The notes under the pieces were generated by a model that saw nothing but the letters and a program-made list of their open reading frames with translations, was not told the origin of the DNA and searched no databases. From positions 1-64,000 of the forward strand of contig JAUIAP010000017.1 of the NCBI GenBank assembly GCA_030425205.1: 64,000 bases of DNA, written 5' to 3'. This DNA comes from Anaerolineae bacterium. GTDB lineage: Bacteria > Chloroflexota > Anaerolineae > Promineifilales > Promineifilaceae. The translations under genes were made by a program, and so were the position numbers. This document shows, in pieces, positions 36,287 through 45,945 of this stretch; position 1 is the stretch's first letter; each line of letters begins with the position of its first letter.

Positions 36287-38755
36287 TTACATAATTACGA
36301 AATAGAGAATTAGGGCAACCACACCGATAAACAGGCTGAGTGCGTAGTTGCGGACATAACCAGTCTGGAGCTGCTGGAATGCGCCAGAAATGCCACGAAT
36401 CAATCGCGTCATCCCCATTACCATTCCGCCATCGACAGCGCGACGGTCAAACGAGCCAAGCCAATTACCAAAACGAATAAAGTTTGCACGCAGACCGCTA
36501 TCGTGGAATGTGTCGTGGTAGAAATTCCAGTCGATGGTAAATGCAGCGAAATCCGCAATGCGGTTAAACAGTGGCATCAGCCCCTTCATATAAAGTGAGT
36601 TGATAGGTAATTTAGCCATCAACGGGAATGGCGGAATACGGAAAATCGGATCTTTGTCTTCCGCCTTCTCCGGTTTATTGCCACCATATACAAAGAAGAA
36701 GGAGGCAGCAAGCGAGCCAACCGCAAGAATTGTTGACAAGATCGCCACGTCGTATTGCAAATTGATCGGCGTGTGCGGCATGTGAACGATGCCTTCATCG
36801 GTTAAGTGGAAGGATTCAATTGAATGCTCAAGCCAATGCTCAAGCGCAAGTTGAACACCGCCAGAAGCGTGCTCCTCTTCAGCCGCATGTGTGTCTTCGG
36901 CCGCGTGGCTATCTACTTCTTCCACATGATCGTCAACAACGTCCTCTGCATGTGTGTCTTCGGCCGCATGAGAATCCTCAACCATGGCGGTCTCGCTATG
37001 ACCACTCGCCGCTGCCGCGGCCTCTGCACTAAAGTAAGGAATGTTAATTGCACCGCCTAGCAAGGCAAGTGCTGCCAAAACAACCAACGGTCGCCACATG
37101 ACGGGCGCACTTTCTTCAGCGTAATGTGTTGCTTCATGGCGTTCTTTACCGAAGAAAACCATCTTAATCTGGCGACCCATATAAAAAGCTGTACAAATTG
37201 CGCCAATCGTCAGCATAATTCGGACGTAGGTAAAAGCCCAACTCACATCGCCATTAACTGTTGCGTGCGCGAGAATTTCATCTTTTGACCAAAATCCCGC
37301 AAATGGGAATATACCAGCCAGCGCCAGCGTGCCAACCATGTACACGATAAACGTGATGGGCATATGTTTGCGCAAATTGCCCATAAAGCGCATATCTTGT
37401 GGGTCAAATGGCAGCTTGCCCTTGTGATCATCAGTCGCTACGTTGTGGGATTCATCGTGTGAACCCTCATGACCATGATCATCATGCGAGCCGTGATGAT
37501 CGTGCAGGTGATGTTCACCATGCTCCATGCCGTGAATGACAGAGCCGGCACCCATGAACAACAAGCCCTTGAAAAAGGCGTGCGTGATAAGGTGGAACAT
37601 GCCAGCGACGTATGCACCCATACCAACCGCGGCAATCATGAACCCAAGCTGGCTAACCGTTGAGTAGGCCAGAACTTTTTTGATGTCGAATTGGGTGAAT
37701 GCGATCAAACCCGCATAAACCGCTGTTGTCGCACCAATAACGGCGATCAGGTCAGGCGAGCTGATGATTCCCCAAATGGCGACATGCGAATCGCGCACAA
37801 TTTCGATTAATACGTTGCTACGAACGAGCAAATAGATACCCGATGTCACCATCGTTGCGGCGTGCATCAGCGCCGAGACAGGCGTAGGACCAGCCATTGC
37901 GTCGGGAAGCCATGTAAAGAACGGAATTTGCGCCGATTTACCTGTTGCACCAAGCAACAGCAGTGCCACGATAGCGGTCAAAATTCCACCCAGCGTGAAC
38001 TGCTGCCCTGCAATCGTGACTATATCGCCATGTTCATACATCTCGACTGCCATCTGGAAGACGCCTGCATGATCAGACGTGCCGAATTCCATCGTGCCAA
38101 ATGTCCAAAAAATGAGCGACATGGCCAAGATCATACAGAGGTCACCAAAGCGGTTGGCGACAAATGCCTTGCGCCCCGAGTTGGCGTTGACAACCCCTTC
38201 AGAAAACTTCTCATTGCGATCTTTGTCTTCAACGATGCGGCTTTTGTCAAACCAGAACCCAATCAGCAAGAACGATGCAAGACCAACTCCTTCCCAACCA
38301 ACAAATAGCGTTAGATAGCTGCTGCCTGTCACAAGCAGAATCATGAAGAACATGAACAGGTTGAGGTAGGTGAAGAAGCGTGAGAAATCTTTGTCACCAT
38401 GCATGTAACCAATGGCGTAGATGTGGATGAGGGAGCCGACACCCGTGATAATGAGCAGCATCGTCACAGAGAGCGTATCGATGTGTAATGCCCATGGGAT
38501 GTAGAACCGATCCTCGCCTAACCCGACACTGATCCAGTCGAACAGGTGGACAACGTGGGCGTGGTGGTCAGCACGCAGAGCCGACCAGAGCAGAATGGTG
38601 ACGACAAACGCCGCCAGTGACATGGAGGCGGCGAGCCAGCCAGACCACTTTTCGCCGTTGGATGGGTTATTTTCGGTGAATTTTCGGCCGAAAAACCCAT
38701 TGATACCCGCCCCAAGCAGCGGAAAAATTAAAAGTAAGGGAGCTAATCCAAACAC
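36287..38755 (-). CDS. nuoL: NADH-quinone oxidoreductase subunit L with His-rich insertions
   Basis: An 822-aa complex I antiporter-like subunit, long for NuoL (about 610-680 aa). The core is normal: TGVGSLIHIYAIGYMHGDKD, ATGKSAQIPFFTWLPDAMAG, and FDIKKVLAYSTVSQLGFM. Two insertions stand out: residues about 405-450 (EHGEHHLHDHHGSHDDHGHE and onward) and about 587-630 (repeated SHAAEDTHA-type units). Both lie in loops and could bind metal or protons, or simply be low-complexity. The C-terminal horizontal helix segment and last TM helices are present. It follows nuoK by 4 nt. Confidence 0.95.
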   Translation of the reverse strand: MFGLAPLLLIFPLLGAGINGFFGRKFTENNPSNGEKWSGWLAASMSLAAFVVTILLWSALRADHHAHVVHLFDWISVGLGEDRFYIPWALHIDTLSVTMLLIITGVGSLIHIYAIGYMHGDKDFSRFFTYLNLFMFFMILLVTGSSYLTLFVGWEGVGLASFLLIGFWFDKSRIVEDKDRNEKFSEGVVNANSGRKAFVANRFGDLCMILAMSLIFWTFGTMEFGTSDHAGVFQMAVEMYEHGDIVTIAGQQFTLGGILTAIVALLLLGATGKSAQIPFFTWLPDAMAGPTPVSALMHAATMVTSGIYLLVRSNVLIEIVRDSHVAIWGIISSPDLIAVIGATTAVYAGLIAFTQFDIKKVLAYSTVSQLGFMIAAVGMGAYVAGMFHLITHAFFKGLLFMGAGSVIHGMEHGEHHLHDHHGSHDDHGHEGSHDESHNVATDDHKGKLPFDPQDMRFMGNLRKHMPITFIVYMVGTLALAGIFPFAGFWSKDEILAHATVNGDVSWAFTYVRIMLTIGAICTAFYMGRQIKMVFFGKERHEATHYAEESAPVMWRPLVVLAALALLGGAINIPYFSAEAAAAASGHSETAMVEDSHAAEDTHAEDVVDDHVEEVDSHAAEDTHAAEEEHASGGVQLALEHWLEHSIESFHLTDEGIVHMPHTPINLQYDVAILSTILAVGSLAASFFFVYGGNKPEKAEDKDPIFRIPPFPLMAKLPINSLYMKGLMPLFNRIADFAAFTIDWNFYHDTFHDSGLRANFIRFGNWLGSFDRRAVDGGMVMGMTRLIRGISGAFQQLQTGYVRNYALSLFIGVVALILYFVIM

Positions 38756-38759
38756 TGAG

Positions 38760-39068
38760 TTACCCCTTCATTAACCGCATTTCGTCAATATTGACCGATT
38801 CGCGGGTTCGGAAAATCACAACAGCCAGTGCAAGACCGACAGCCACTTCAGCCGCCGCCACCGTCATCGTGAAAAACACAAATATCTGTCCGTTGATATC
38901 ACCAAAATTACGTGCAAACGCGACAAAGAGCAGGTTTGCAGCATTGAGCATCAACTCAATGGACATGAAAATAATCAGCGCATTGCGTCGCAAGAGAACG
39001 CCCATCGCGCCAAGCGTGAACATGACGACGCTGAGTGCAATGTACCAGTTAATCGTGACTGCGGGCAT
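38760..39068 (-). CDS. nuoK: NADH-quinone oxidoreductase subunit K
   Basis: A 102-aa complex I membrane subunit with three TM helices and the conserved Glu in [19 protein letters not shown]. Its ATG overlaps the nuoJ stop codon (TAATG), so translation is coupled. Confidence 0.95.
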   Translation of the reverse strand: MPAVTINWYIALSVVMFTLGAMGVLLRRNALIIFMSIELMLNAANLLFVAFARNFGDINGQIFVFFTMTVAAAEVAVGLALAVVIFRTRESVNIDEMRLMKG

Positions 39069-39565
39069 TATTTATCCTCTCGCTTATATGACTGCCAGAT
39101 GACCAAACTCATCATCGCCACCAGCAGCAAAATTGATGTCACTTCAAATGGAAAGACATATGATCCAAACAACGCTGTGCCTATTGCCTCTGGGCTTGCA
39201 TCCATTTCTGGAAGAACAGTTTCTTCGACTGTCCCTGATACACGCGTCAGCAGCAATCCGAGCATAATCAATCCGAGCAAAATCGCCCCATAGAATTGCC
39301 AGCCCGTCGCCGATGCACCACGCAACTGTTCTGCTCCCAACAGCATAATCACAAATAGAAACAGAACAACAATCGCGCCTGCGTAAACGGTGACCTGCAC
39401 CATCGCAATAAACGGCGCGTTCAAAATAATGTAGAAGACAGCAATCGTGACGAAGTTCAATACGAGGTACAATGCACTATGCACGGCGTTGCGATTCGTA
39501 ATCATGCCAACGGCCGATCCGAACATGATTGCTGCTAAAATGATAAAAACGACGGGATGACCCAT
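39068..39565 (-). CDS. nuoJ: NADH-quinone oxidoreductase subunit J
   Basis: A 165-aa complex I membrane subunit with five TM helices ([40 protein letters not shown]). I place the start at ATG 39565 because GGAG lies 6-7 nt upstream; a GTG at 39583 is in frame but sits inside a palindrome. It encodes the pi-bulge helix region important for coupling in complex I. Confidence 0.92.
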   Translation of the reverse strand: MGHPVVFIILAAIMFGSAVGMITNRNAVHSALYLVLNFVTIAVFYIILNAPFIAMVQVTVYAGAIVVLFLFVIMLLGAEQLRGASATGWQFYGAILLGLIMLGLLLTRVSGTVEETVLPEMDASPEAIGTALFGSYVFPFEVTSILLLVAMMSLVIWQSYKREDK

Positions 39566-39580
39566 TCTTCTCTCCAAGAT

Positions 39581-39600
39581 CACGGGGATATATCCCCGTG
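39581..39600. promoter_or_regulatory. Perfect 20-nt palindrome between nuoI and nuoJ
   Basis: CACGGGGATA/TATCCCCGTG lies in the gap between the nuoI stop and the nuoJ start. As RNA it would form a hairpin that could affect processing or relative expression of downstream genes. No T-tract follows, so it is not a terminator. Confidence 0.5.
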
Positions 39601-39607
39601 CTACAGG

Positions 39608-40117
39608 TTAGCGCGGATTTTCCATCTCTGGAATTGACTTCGTAAAAACACCCGGCTCTGTCTCACGCGGCGTACTATCCATGCCTTCAAGCGGCGCGTC
39701 GATCAGCATTTTCTTCGTGTAAATTGCGCTGGCGCGATCATAGAAGCTCAGTTCATAGTCATTGCCAAGCTGAATCGCCTGTGTCGGGCAAGCATCTTCG
39801 CAATAACCGCAGAAGATGCAGCGCAACATGTTGATTTCATAGGTTGAAGCGTACCGTTCGCCGGGAGAAAAGCGTTCCTCATCGGTGTTTTCAGAAGCCT
39901 CAACAAAAATCGCATCGGCGGGACACGCCGCCGCACATAAAGAGCAGCCGATACATTTTTCCAGCCCATTCTCATAGCGGCGTAAATGGTGGCGACCCTT
40001 AAACCGATAGCGCGGCTGACGCTTCACGTCAGGATAGCGAATCGTGACGGGTGGCTTAAACATGTGTTTGGCTGTGGTTGCGAGACCTCTGATAATCTCT
40101 GTAAATACGTCAAGCAT
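39608..40117 (-). CDS. nuoI: NADH-quinone oxidoreductase subunit I
   Basis: A 169-aa ferredoxin-like subunit carrying clusters N6a and N6b. Two 4Fe-4S motifs are intact: CIGCSLCAAACPADAI and CIFCGYCEDACPTQAI. The N-terminal GLATTAKHMFKPPVTIRYPD is typical of NuoI. It follows nuoH by about 60 nt. Confidence 0.97.
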   Translation of the reverse strand: MLDVFTEIIRGLATTAKHMFKPPVTIRYPDVKRQPRYRFKGRHHLRRYENGLEKCIGCSLCAAACPADAIFVEASENTDEERFSPGERYASTYEINMLRCIFCGYCEDACPTQAIQLGNDYELSFYDRASAIYTKKMLIDAPLEGMDSTPRETEPGVFTKSIPEMENPR

Positions 40118-40180
40118 AAGGTTAAGAAGTTGTCAACAAGCCGCACTATAGACGTCTGGCGACATGTGGTAACTTGTGGG

Positions 40181-41374
40181 TTAGCTTAAAAAGATTTGGA
40201 TTAGGGATGCCCCTGTTTCGCGTGCTTGTTCTGAGCGAACAACAATCGCAATCGCCGTCACAACAAAGTTCAACACGGATATCGGCAGTAACCATTTCCA
40301 GCCTAGATTCATCAGTTGGTCGTAGCGCAAACGTGGCAACGACGCACGTACCCAAATCATGAAGAATAGACCCGCAAAAATTTTCAAAAATGTGTACAAG
40401 AAGCCGAGCGCGGGAACTGCATCAACGAACGGACCACGATACCCGCCAAAAAATAAGACGGCTGCAATTGCGCTAAACGAAATCATCTTCATGTACTCTG
40501 CCATAAAGAACATACCGAAACGCATGCCGCCATACTCAACGACATAACCCGCCGACAACTCTTGCTCTGCTTCCAAAAGGTCAAACGGTGCGCGCTGTAA
40601 CTCTGCAAAAACACCGATGACAAAAATGATTGCGGCGACCGGTTGCAAGAAGAAGAACCAGTTATAGCCAGCTTGGGCTTGCACAATATCATTGAGATTC
40701 ATCGAACCCGCCAACATAATTGGGGGCAACACGGTGAGGCTCAACGCAAGTTCATAGCTGATCATTTGGGCGGTTGCACGAATGCCGCCGAGAATGGCGT
40801 ACTTACTATTTGAAGCCCAACCCGCCAGTGCGATGCCATAGACTGCGATTGAGGTGACTGCCAGAATAAATAAAACGCCGACACTCAAATTTGGTGCAAT
40901 CGCAAAATATTCATAGTAGTCAGGTAGTAAGGACTCGACATTTCCAGCCCATGGGATGACCGCCAAAATCATGATTGCAGGAATCACGGTGAGCATCGGA
41001 GCAAGATTATAGACGACGGGATCGACCATGCCCGGCGTCGGGTCAAGTTTGAAAAAGAGCTTAACGGCATCGGCCGCCGGCTGCATAAAGCCACCTAAAA
41101 TTTTGAATGGTGCTTTCCCTTTTCCGCGTGGAATTGGAATATAACCTGCATAGGTTGGACCAACACGAGCCTGCAGTCGTGCCAATAGTTTACGCTCCAA
41201 GAGTGTCGTGTAGGCAAATCCAGTAATCACAACAAAGCTCATAATGAAGCCAACGATCAATGCACGGATGGCAATTGCCCCCGGTGCCGTCGAGAAGGCA
41301 AAACCAATTGCCACAAGGAATACAAGTGCAACGATAATAGCTATGGTGCGAGTGACTCTAATTGTTCTAGGCAT
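40181..41374 (-). CDS. nuoH: NADH-quinone oxidoreductase subunit H
   Basis: A 397-aa membrane subunit at the quinone-binding junction of complex I, with eight TM helices and motifs LLERKLLARLQARVGPTYAG, EQELSAGYVVEYGGMRFGMF and the C-terminal LPRLRYDQLM. The ATG at 41374 is preferred: a longer frame starting at 41443 would overlap nuoG and adds a non-homologous leader. Confidence 0.95.
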   Translation of the reverse strand: MPRTIRVTRTIAIIVALVFLVAIGFAFSTAPGAIAIRALIVGFIMSFVVITGFAYTTLLERKLLARLQARVGPTYAGYIPIPRGKGKAPFKILGGFMQPAADAVKLFFKLDPTPGMVDPVVYNLAPMLTVIPAIMILAVIPWAGNVESLLPDYYEYFAIAPNLSVGVLFILAVTSIAVYGIALAGWASNSKYAILGGIRATAQMISYELALSLTVLPPIMLAGSMNLNDIVQAQAGYNWFFFLQPVAAIIFVIGVFAELQRAPFDLLEAEQELSAGYVVEYGGMRFGMFFMAEYMKMISFSAIAAVLFFGGYRGPFVDAVPALGFLYTFLKIFAGLFFMIWVRASLPRLRYDQLMNLGWKWLLPISVLNFVVTAIAIVVRSEQARETGASLIQIFLS

Positions 41375-41412
41375 AATTTTTCTCGGTGTCCGATTGTACC
41401 ACCGCTTTTCAG

Positions 41413-43899
41413 TTAGGCAGGGATAATTTCGGCCGATCCCCAATCCTCTCGTCTCTCAAATCCGTTTAGCAAGACAACACCCTGCTGAGCATAGCCATTG
41501 ACCGATGCAACTGCCTTACGCGATTCACCTTTGACCCGGACGATAACCGAGTCCCCATCATTAACACGCAATGTATTGGCATCCGCTTTATTGATAAAAA
41601 CTGTCGGCGGCGCGACGCGCGTTTGCACAAATTCTGAACGATTTACCAGCGTACCGGGATTGTAGCTGGCGGGCGTGAAAATGATATTCAACCCATCAGA
41701 TGTATCCGCGGCCTCTGGCACATCAAATGCCTTCGCCTTGCCTTTTGCTTCACTGGAAGCCGCCCACTGCTGGCCTAAACCGGCTTCATTCTTATAGCTT
41801 GTGCCACCGTAGTAGACATCGGCGCCACCAATTTTTGGATATTGCACTTCGACCTCAGCCAACGTACGGTAGTCCATGCCCTTATAGGCTTTCACCCCTT
41901 TCGCAATCTCTTTTGCAAAAATGAGGCTGGCGGCAAATGGGGCCTTATCGCCGCTAATTTTCTCGATAATTTGACCAACGATCATCCAGTCGGGACGTGA
42001 ATTCCCCACTTGCGGGATTGCAGGATAGTAACGCTGGACGCGACGTTCGCCATTGGTAAACGTGCCGTCGCGCTCTGCCCATGATTGCGCTGGGAGAACG
42101 ACATCGGCCGATTCTGCCGTCTTGGTCAAGAACAGATCTTGCACCACTAAAAAGTCGATCCCATTTCGGTTAGGTATAAGCCCATCACCAATCGGATCGG
42201 CCGCCATGACATAAACAGCATCAGCCTTGCCAGCGTAGACATCTTCCGCGTTCAAACCCGGCTTGCGAACCGCTCGATAACTTGGTGACCAGCCATTAAC
42301 CACGCCCATATCCCACGCACCTTGCGTATTGTTGTGTGGCCAAACCGCGACAAGTCCATTTTTGACTTTACCGAAATGGTTAGTCTCAATCGCAAAGTTG
42401 CCTAGCGTTGCGGCAAGCGTTTCAGACTGCTTGTAGCTCATACCTTCCGCGCCATAGAAAATAATCAAATTTTCCGCATCGCGTAATGTCTGAGCATACG
42501 CCTCGTCTGATGAGCCTAGACCCTCGACGAGTGTCTGTAATCCATTTGGCGTGTAGCGAACAACGTGTGTGGCAAATTTGTCTAAGCGCGTTGCACGCAG
42601 ATTAAACACAACCAGCGTCGCGCCTCGTTCGGCAGCTTCCTTCAAACGCAACCACCAAATCGGTGCGTCAGCGTGCAGGTCACTCGCAATCACGGCAACA
42701 ACATCGCCTTTGCCCAGCTCACCTAAATTAGTGCCGCTGGTAATGCCGACATCGGCCGTCACATCTCCACCTGCGACACGCTTGTTCGCTAAATCGACGT
42801 TGTCATTCTTCAAGACCTTGCGGAATAGTTTTTGGAATTGGAATAGATCTTCGTTGCTGACACGATCCCCCGCCAATCCAGCTGCATTGCCCTCTTGCAA
42901 GCGACTTGCTACGAGCGTCAATGCCTCATCCCAAGATGCTGGAACGAGCTGACCGTTCTTGCGAACGAGCGGCGTCGTCAATCGCTCTGGATGGTCTGCA
43001 TAATGATGTACGAAGCGTGCGATATCGGGAATCCAGATTTCGTTGACAGCTTCATTCTGGCGCGGCATGATGCGTTTGATAACAGTGCGTCCGCCTGCCT
43101 TTGCCTCACGCCGTGTTGAAATGGTGATATTTTCACCAACGGGGCCGTGCGGACTAATGCTGGCAACGGGAATCAACTCCCATGGTCGTGCGCCAAAGCG
43201 GAAATCGGCCGATGTTAACGCACCAACTGGACAAATATCAGTCGTATTGCCACTCCAGATACTGTCAAATCCGGGATCAGACAGCGTCACGATTTCCAGT
43301 CGTCGTCCACGATTGTGGAACGCAATCACCGGGTCATCCGCGATTTCTGACTGAAAGCGTGTACAGCGCGCACACTGGATGCAGCGTTCCCGATCTAAGT
43401 AGATCATGTCGCCCAAGGGCACATGTTTATCGAGCTGCATCTTGTCGCTTATGTAGAAACGACTCTTGCCTTCGCCATGCGCCATCGTCAGATTTTGCAG
43501 TGGACATTCACCGCCCTTATCGCAGATCGGACAGTCAAGCGGATGGCTAGACAGGATAAACTCTAAAATATCCTCTCGTGCATCTTCGACTTCTTCAGTA
43601 TTCGTCTTAATGCTCATGCCTTCGGCGACGCGCACAGTACAACCTGTTTGGAGACCACGTCCCCAGTTGTACTTTACGTCACCGTTCTCTTCGAGCATCA
43701 ATTCGCCCGTGCCGCGATCACGCATCGGCATGCCGATCCGCACCAAGCACATGCGACACATGCCAACTGGCTCCAACTTTGGATGATGGCAAAAGACGGG
43801 GATCTTAATGTCAGCACGCATCGCTGCGTCCACGACTGTTTCCCCTTTCGGTACGGCGATGTCTACGCCATCTACTTGAATGTTGACAAGATCACTCAT
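41413..43899 (-). CDS. nuoG: NADH-quinone oxidoreductase subunit G
   Basis: An 828-aa iron-sulfur subunit. The N-terminal 2Fe-2S domain has CHHPKLEPVGMCRMC. Then come the HxxxC-type cluster (HPLDCPICDKGGECPLQ), the 4Fe-4S motif CIQCARCTRF, and GNTTDICPVGAL. The rest is a molybdopterin-oxidoreductase-like domain with a C-terminal MopB-like barrel. The start is ATG 43899; its first bases overlap the end of the 69-aa reading frame. Confidence 0.95.
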   Translation of the reverse strand: MSDLVNIQVDGVDIAVPKGETVVDAAMRADIKIPVFCHHPKLEPVGMCRMCLVRIGMPMRDRGTGELMLEENGDVKYNWGRGLQTGCTVRVAEGMSIKTNTEEVEDAREDILEFILSSHPLDCPICDKGGECPLQNLTMAHGEGKSRFYISDKMQLDKHVPLGDMIYLDRERCIQCARCTRFQSEIADDPVIAFHNRGRRLEIVTLSDPGFDSIWSGNTTDICPVGALTSADFRFGARPWELIPVASISPHGPVGENITISTRREAKAGGRTVIKRIMPRQNEAVNEIWIPDIARFVHHYADHPERLTTPLVRKNGQLVPASWDEALTLVASRLQEGNAAGLAGDRVSNEDLFQFQKLFRKVLKNDNVDLANKRVAGGDVTADVGITSGTNLGELGKGDVVAVIASDLHADAPIWWLRLKEAAERGATLVVFNLRATRLDKFATHVVRYTPNGLQTLVEGLGSSDEAYAQTLRDAENLIIFYGAEGMSYKQSETLAATLGNFAIETNHFGKVKNGLVAVWPHNNTQGAWDMGVVNGWSPSYRAVRKPGLNAEDVYAGKADAVYVMAADPIGDGLIPNRNGIDFLVVQDLFLTKTAESADVVLPAQSWAERDGTFTNGERRVQRYYPAIPQVGNSRPDWMIVGQIIEKISGDKAPFAASLIFAKEIAKGVKAYKGMDYRTLAEVEVQYPKIGGADVYYGGTSYKNEAGLGQQWAASSEAKGKAKAFDVPEAADTSDGLNIIFTPASYNPGTLVNRSEFVQTRVAPPTVFINKADANTLRVNDGDSVIVRVKGESRKAVASVNGYAQQGVVLLNGFERREDWGSAEIIPA

Positions 43900-44101
43900 C
43901 CTGTTTACTGTCCTCACTGGGCAATTCACCCATTAAAGCTGCTAGGTTAATCGAAAATTTTGGGAAGAACTTTGGTGAAAACAATCCACCGTTAGCAAAA
44001 TGCTGACTTGTTGCTGGAATTTGGCGAAACGCCTTCCGCGTCCCTCGTTTTGAGGTCGCCGTTTCCACTAAGGGTAATGGAATGGAAGGTGTGCAAGCCA
44101 T
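43892..44101 (-). CDS. Possible 69-aa protein between nuoF and nuoG
   Basis: A reading frame that starts at ATG 44101, 7 nt after the nuoF stop, and ends with a TGA overlapping the nuoG start by 8 nt, so it exactly fills the nuoF-nuoG gap. The sequence (VETATSKRGTRKAFRQI, SQHFANGGLFSPKFFP) is hydrophilic and basic in the first half, ends acidic, and matches no family I know. No clear ribosome-binding site is seen. The fit between the two genes supports coding, but it could also be a chance frame. Confidence 0.45.
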   Translation of the reverse strand: MACTPSIPLPLVETATSKRGTRKAFRQIPATSQHFANGGLFSPKFFPKFSINLAALMGELPSEDSKQDE

Positions 44102-44108
44102 AATTTTG

Positions 44109-45395
44109 TTAATCACCAGCGACAGGCAGCGGCAAACCGTCCGACACGCGAACATGCTTTTCGTAATCTTCGCGGTAAAGTGCAATTGACGATAATGCAG
44201 GATTCTTTGCAAACTCGCCCAGCGCACATAACGTTCGACCACCCATATTCTCTGCAACATCATTCATCGTCGCAATATCGGCCGCGGTGCCTTCCCCTGC
44301 GAGGAACCGCTCATACAAATTATCGAGCCAATAGGTTCCTTCACGACATGGCGTACATTTGCCGCAAGACTCATGCTTAAAGAAATGCGTTGCCTTGCCC
44401 ATCGCCCAGACCATATCAACTGTTTCATCCATGACGATCAGCGAAGCCGATCCCATCACAGAGCCCACCGTCTCAGGCCCTTCATAAGTCAATGGAACTT
44501 GCAAATGTTCCTCGTTCATCAGAGGCCCAGATCCACCAGACGGCAACAACGCCTTGAATTTCTTCCCATTGGGGATTCCCTGCCCAAAATCATCGCCAAA
44601 AATCAGGTCATGATAGTTGACCTTGCCCATTTCGACCTCGTAATTGCCGGGTCGATTGACATGGCCACTAAGGCAAACGATTTTTGTTCCCGGACTACGC
44701 TCCGTGCCCATACTGCGATACCAGTCGGCACCCTTTGTGATAATCGGCGGGATATTTGCCAATGTCTCAGTATTGTTGACGACCGTTGGCTTTGCGTAGA
44801 GTCCTTCAACAGCAGGAAATGGTGGTTTGGACCATGGCTGCCCCAGTTCGCCCATGAGCGAGTTGAGCAACGCCGTCTCTTCACCACAAATATATGCTCC
44901 CGCACCAAAATGATTATAGAAGTCGCAACTAAAATCGGAACCTAGAATATTCTCGCCGAGAATGCCTTTTTCGTAGGCTTGGTGAACTGCCCATAAACAT
45001 GGATAGGAAATATCCATGTATTCACCACGCCAATAGTTGTAAACAGCTTTTGAACCAACGGCATATGCGGCGATCAATGCACCTTCAATCACCTGATGTG
45101 GATTGTATTCAAGCAGCTCATGATCCTTGAACGTTCCCGTTTCTGACTCATCCGTGTTGATAACGATGTAGACATCTTCGGCATTCTTAGGGATAAAGCT
45201 CCACTTGAGACCTGTTGGAAAACCTGCCCCACCGCGCCCACGCAAGCCCGATGCCTTCATGACATCGATTACTTCGGAACGCTCCATCTTCAGCACCTGC
45301 TTCAGTGCTTCATAACCGCCGTTCTCAATATACACGTCAATATCAGCGATATTTTCTACTTCACGATGACGAAGGAGTACGAATTTTTGTGGCAT
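44109..45395 (-). CDS. nuoF: NADH-quinone oxidoreductase subunit F
   Basis: A 428-aa flavin subunit that oxidises NADH. It contains GLRGRGGAGFPTGLKWSFIP (NADH/FMN site), the second Gly-rich block GAGAYICGEETALLNSLMG, and the 4Fe-4S motif ESCGKCTPCREGT for cluster N3. The start is ATG 45395, 10 nt after nuoE; a start at 45422 would overlap nuoE. Confidence 0.97.
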   Translation of the reverse strand: MPQKFVLLRHREVENIADIDVYIENGGYEALKQVLKMERSEVIDVMKASGLRGRGGAGFPTGLKWSFIPKNAEDVYIVINTDESETGTFKDHELLEYNPHQVIEGALIAAYAVGSKAVYNYWRGEYMDISYPCLWAVHQAYEKGILGENILGSDFSCDFYNHFGAGAYICGEETALLNSLMGELGQPWSKPPFPAVEGLYAKPTVVNNTETLANIPPIITKGADWYRSMGTERSPGTKIVCLSGHVNRPGNYEVEMGKVNYHDLIFGDDFGQGIPNGKKFKALLPSGGSGPLMNEEHLQVPLTYEGPETVGSVMGSASLIVMDETVDMVWAMGKATHFFKHESCGKCTPCREGTYWLDNLYERFLAGEGTAADIATMNDVAENMGGRTLCALGEFAKNPALSSIALYREDYEKHVRVSDGLPLPVAGD

Positions 45396-45405
45396 AGTGT
45401 TCTCG

Positions 45406-45945
45406 TTAGTTCCTACGGGCAATCACGCGATCAACAACCGAAAGGGGTTCCTGTCCTGTGACTGATTGCGAACGTAACTGCTCGATCAACAAATCAAAAT
45501 CTTCAAAAGTTACGTCTTCCTCAAATTTGAGATTAACCTGCATAACGGGGGCATGATCACATGAACCAATGCACATGACGTTTTCAATGCTGAACATACC
45601 ATCTTCGGTCGTGCCATGATTGGCCACGCCGAGTTTTTGACAAGCATACTCAACTAACTGGTCACCACCACGTAATGCGCACGCAAGATCATTGCAAATC
45701 TCAATGATGTACTTGCCCATCGGCTTCTCATGATAGAGCGTGTAAAAACCAGCGATTGACATGACGTGTGTCGGGTCAACATCAATGATGCTGGCAATAT
45801 CCTCTTTAGCCTCTTGACTGACGTAGCCATACACGCGTTGTCCAAGATGGAGGAGGGGAAGAACGGCCGATTTTTTTCGGTCAGGTGGATATTGTGCAAG
45901 GATAAGGTCAATTTCCTTACCGTATTCTGCTCTCAATTTAGACAT
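45406..45945 (-). CDS. nuoE: NADH-quinone oxidoreductase subunit E
   Basis: A 179-aa thioredoxin-like 2Fe-2S subunit (cluster N1a). The four Cys ligands are in CNDLAC and CIGSC. Its ATG overlaps the nuoD stop by 1 nt. Confidence 0.97.
   Translation of the reverse strand: MSKLRAEYGKEIDLILAQYPPDRKKSAVLPLLHLGQRVYGYVSQEAKEDIASIIDVDPTHVMSIAGFYTLYHEKPMGKYIIEICNDLACALRGGDQLVEYACQKLGVANHGTTEDGMFSIENVMCIGSCDHAPVMQVNLKFEEDVTFEDFDLLIEQLRSQSVTGQEPLSVVDRVIARRN

Noticed and set aside
41374..41443. Longer nuoH start at 41443
   Set aside because: Would overlap the nuoG end and adds a non-homologous leader; the ATG at 41374 is better.
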